A stretch of 5,539 nt of DNA from Bacillota bacterium (GTDB taxonomy: Bacteria; Bacillota; Clostridia; Oscillospirales; Ruminococcaceae). Below the pieces are notes generated by a model, which ran no database searches, was not told the DNA's origin, and saw nothing but the letters and a program-made list of their open reading frames with translations. The position numbers were made by a program, and so were the translations under genes. The number at the start of each line of letters is the position of its first letter. Position 1 is the stretch's first letter. The DNA lies in the NCBI GenBank assembly GCA_023439605.1, contig JAEXNS010000031.1, positions 1 to 5,539 on the forward strand, written 5' to 3'. This document shows, piece by piece, positions 5,488 to 5,539 of this stretch.

Positions 5488-5539
5488 GTTACTATTCAGC
5501 CATATGTTTAAGGTTGAGATGTTTTACCGAAGGTCCAGG
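5488..5539. mobile_element. Copy 3 of the MITE-like repeat, cut by the window edge
   Basis: Starts with GTTACTATTCAGCCA (5488-5502), the exact reverse complement of the right end of copy 2, followed by CATATG and, at 5519-5539, the same GATGTTTTACCGAAGGT stretch as copy 2. The window ends inside the conserved core, so its length and right end are unknown. Like copy 1 it is just upstream of a ribosome site. Confidence 0.75.

Overview
The window is AT-rich DNA with five complete protein-coding genes, all on the minus strand, each with a strong GGAGG-type ribosome site. Low GC, classical Shine-Dalgarno sites, a TTG start, a dockerin-bearing secreted protein and an NPTTG sortase-type surface protein point to a Gram-positive member of the Clostridia, perhaps a Ruminococcus-like gut or rumen bacterium. 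The genus is inference. No tRNA, rRNA, CRISPR array, transposase or phage gene is visible.

Reading in the direction of transcription (high to low coordinates), the right side carries two exported proteins. The first (4611-5459) has a signal peptide, a beta-rich domain of unknown function, a Thr/Ala linker and a C-terminal sortase-type anchor. Its stop codon is followed by a 15-bp hairpin with a U-tract (4562-4596) that lies only 8 nt before the ribosome site of the second gene (3748-4539). That gene encodes a secreted protein ending in a two-repeat dockerin module, and a terminator follows at 3698-3731.

The left side is a three-gene operon: an SPFH-domain protein with three C-terminal zinc ribbons (2150-3397), a zinc-ribbon protein with one C-terminal membrane segment (926-2005), and a TPM-domain membrane protein (39-929). 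The last two overlap by ATGA, and a 17-bp hairpin at 1-38 ends the unit. The set matches, by domain content, Bacillus subtilis YdjI, YdjG and YdjH, which are encoded with PspA and help attach the phage-shock protein to the membrane. Here the order is I-G-H and no PspA is in the window, so a membrane-stress or membrane-organisation role is likely but unproven.

The gene-free stretch 3398-3747 (350 bp) holds a near-consensus extended -10 promoter, a complete 125-bp MITE-like element with 15-bp terminal inverted repeats and 8-bp flanking direct repeats, and the terminator of the dockerin gene. Two further copies of this element occur in the same orientation: a truncated one just upstream of the YdjG-like gene (2031-2086) and one running off the window just upstream of the sortase-anchored gene (from 5488). 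All three lie in leaders of genes transcribed away from them, so this repeat family is the least explained feature here.
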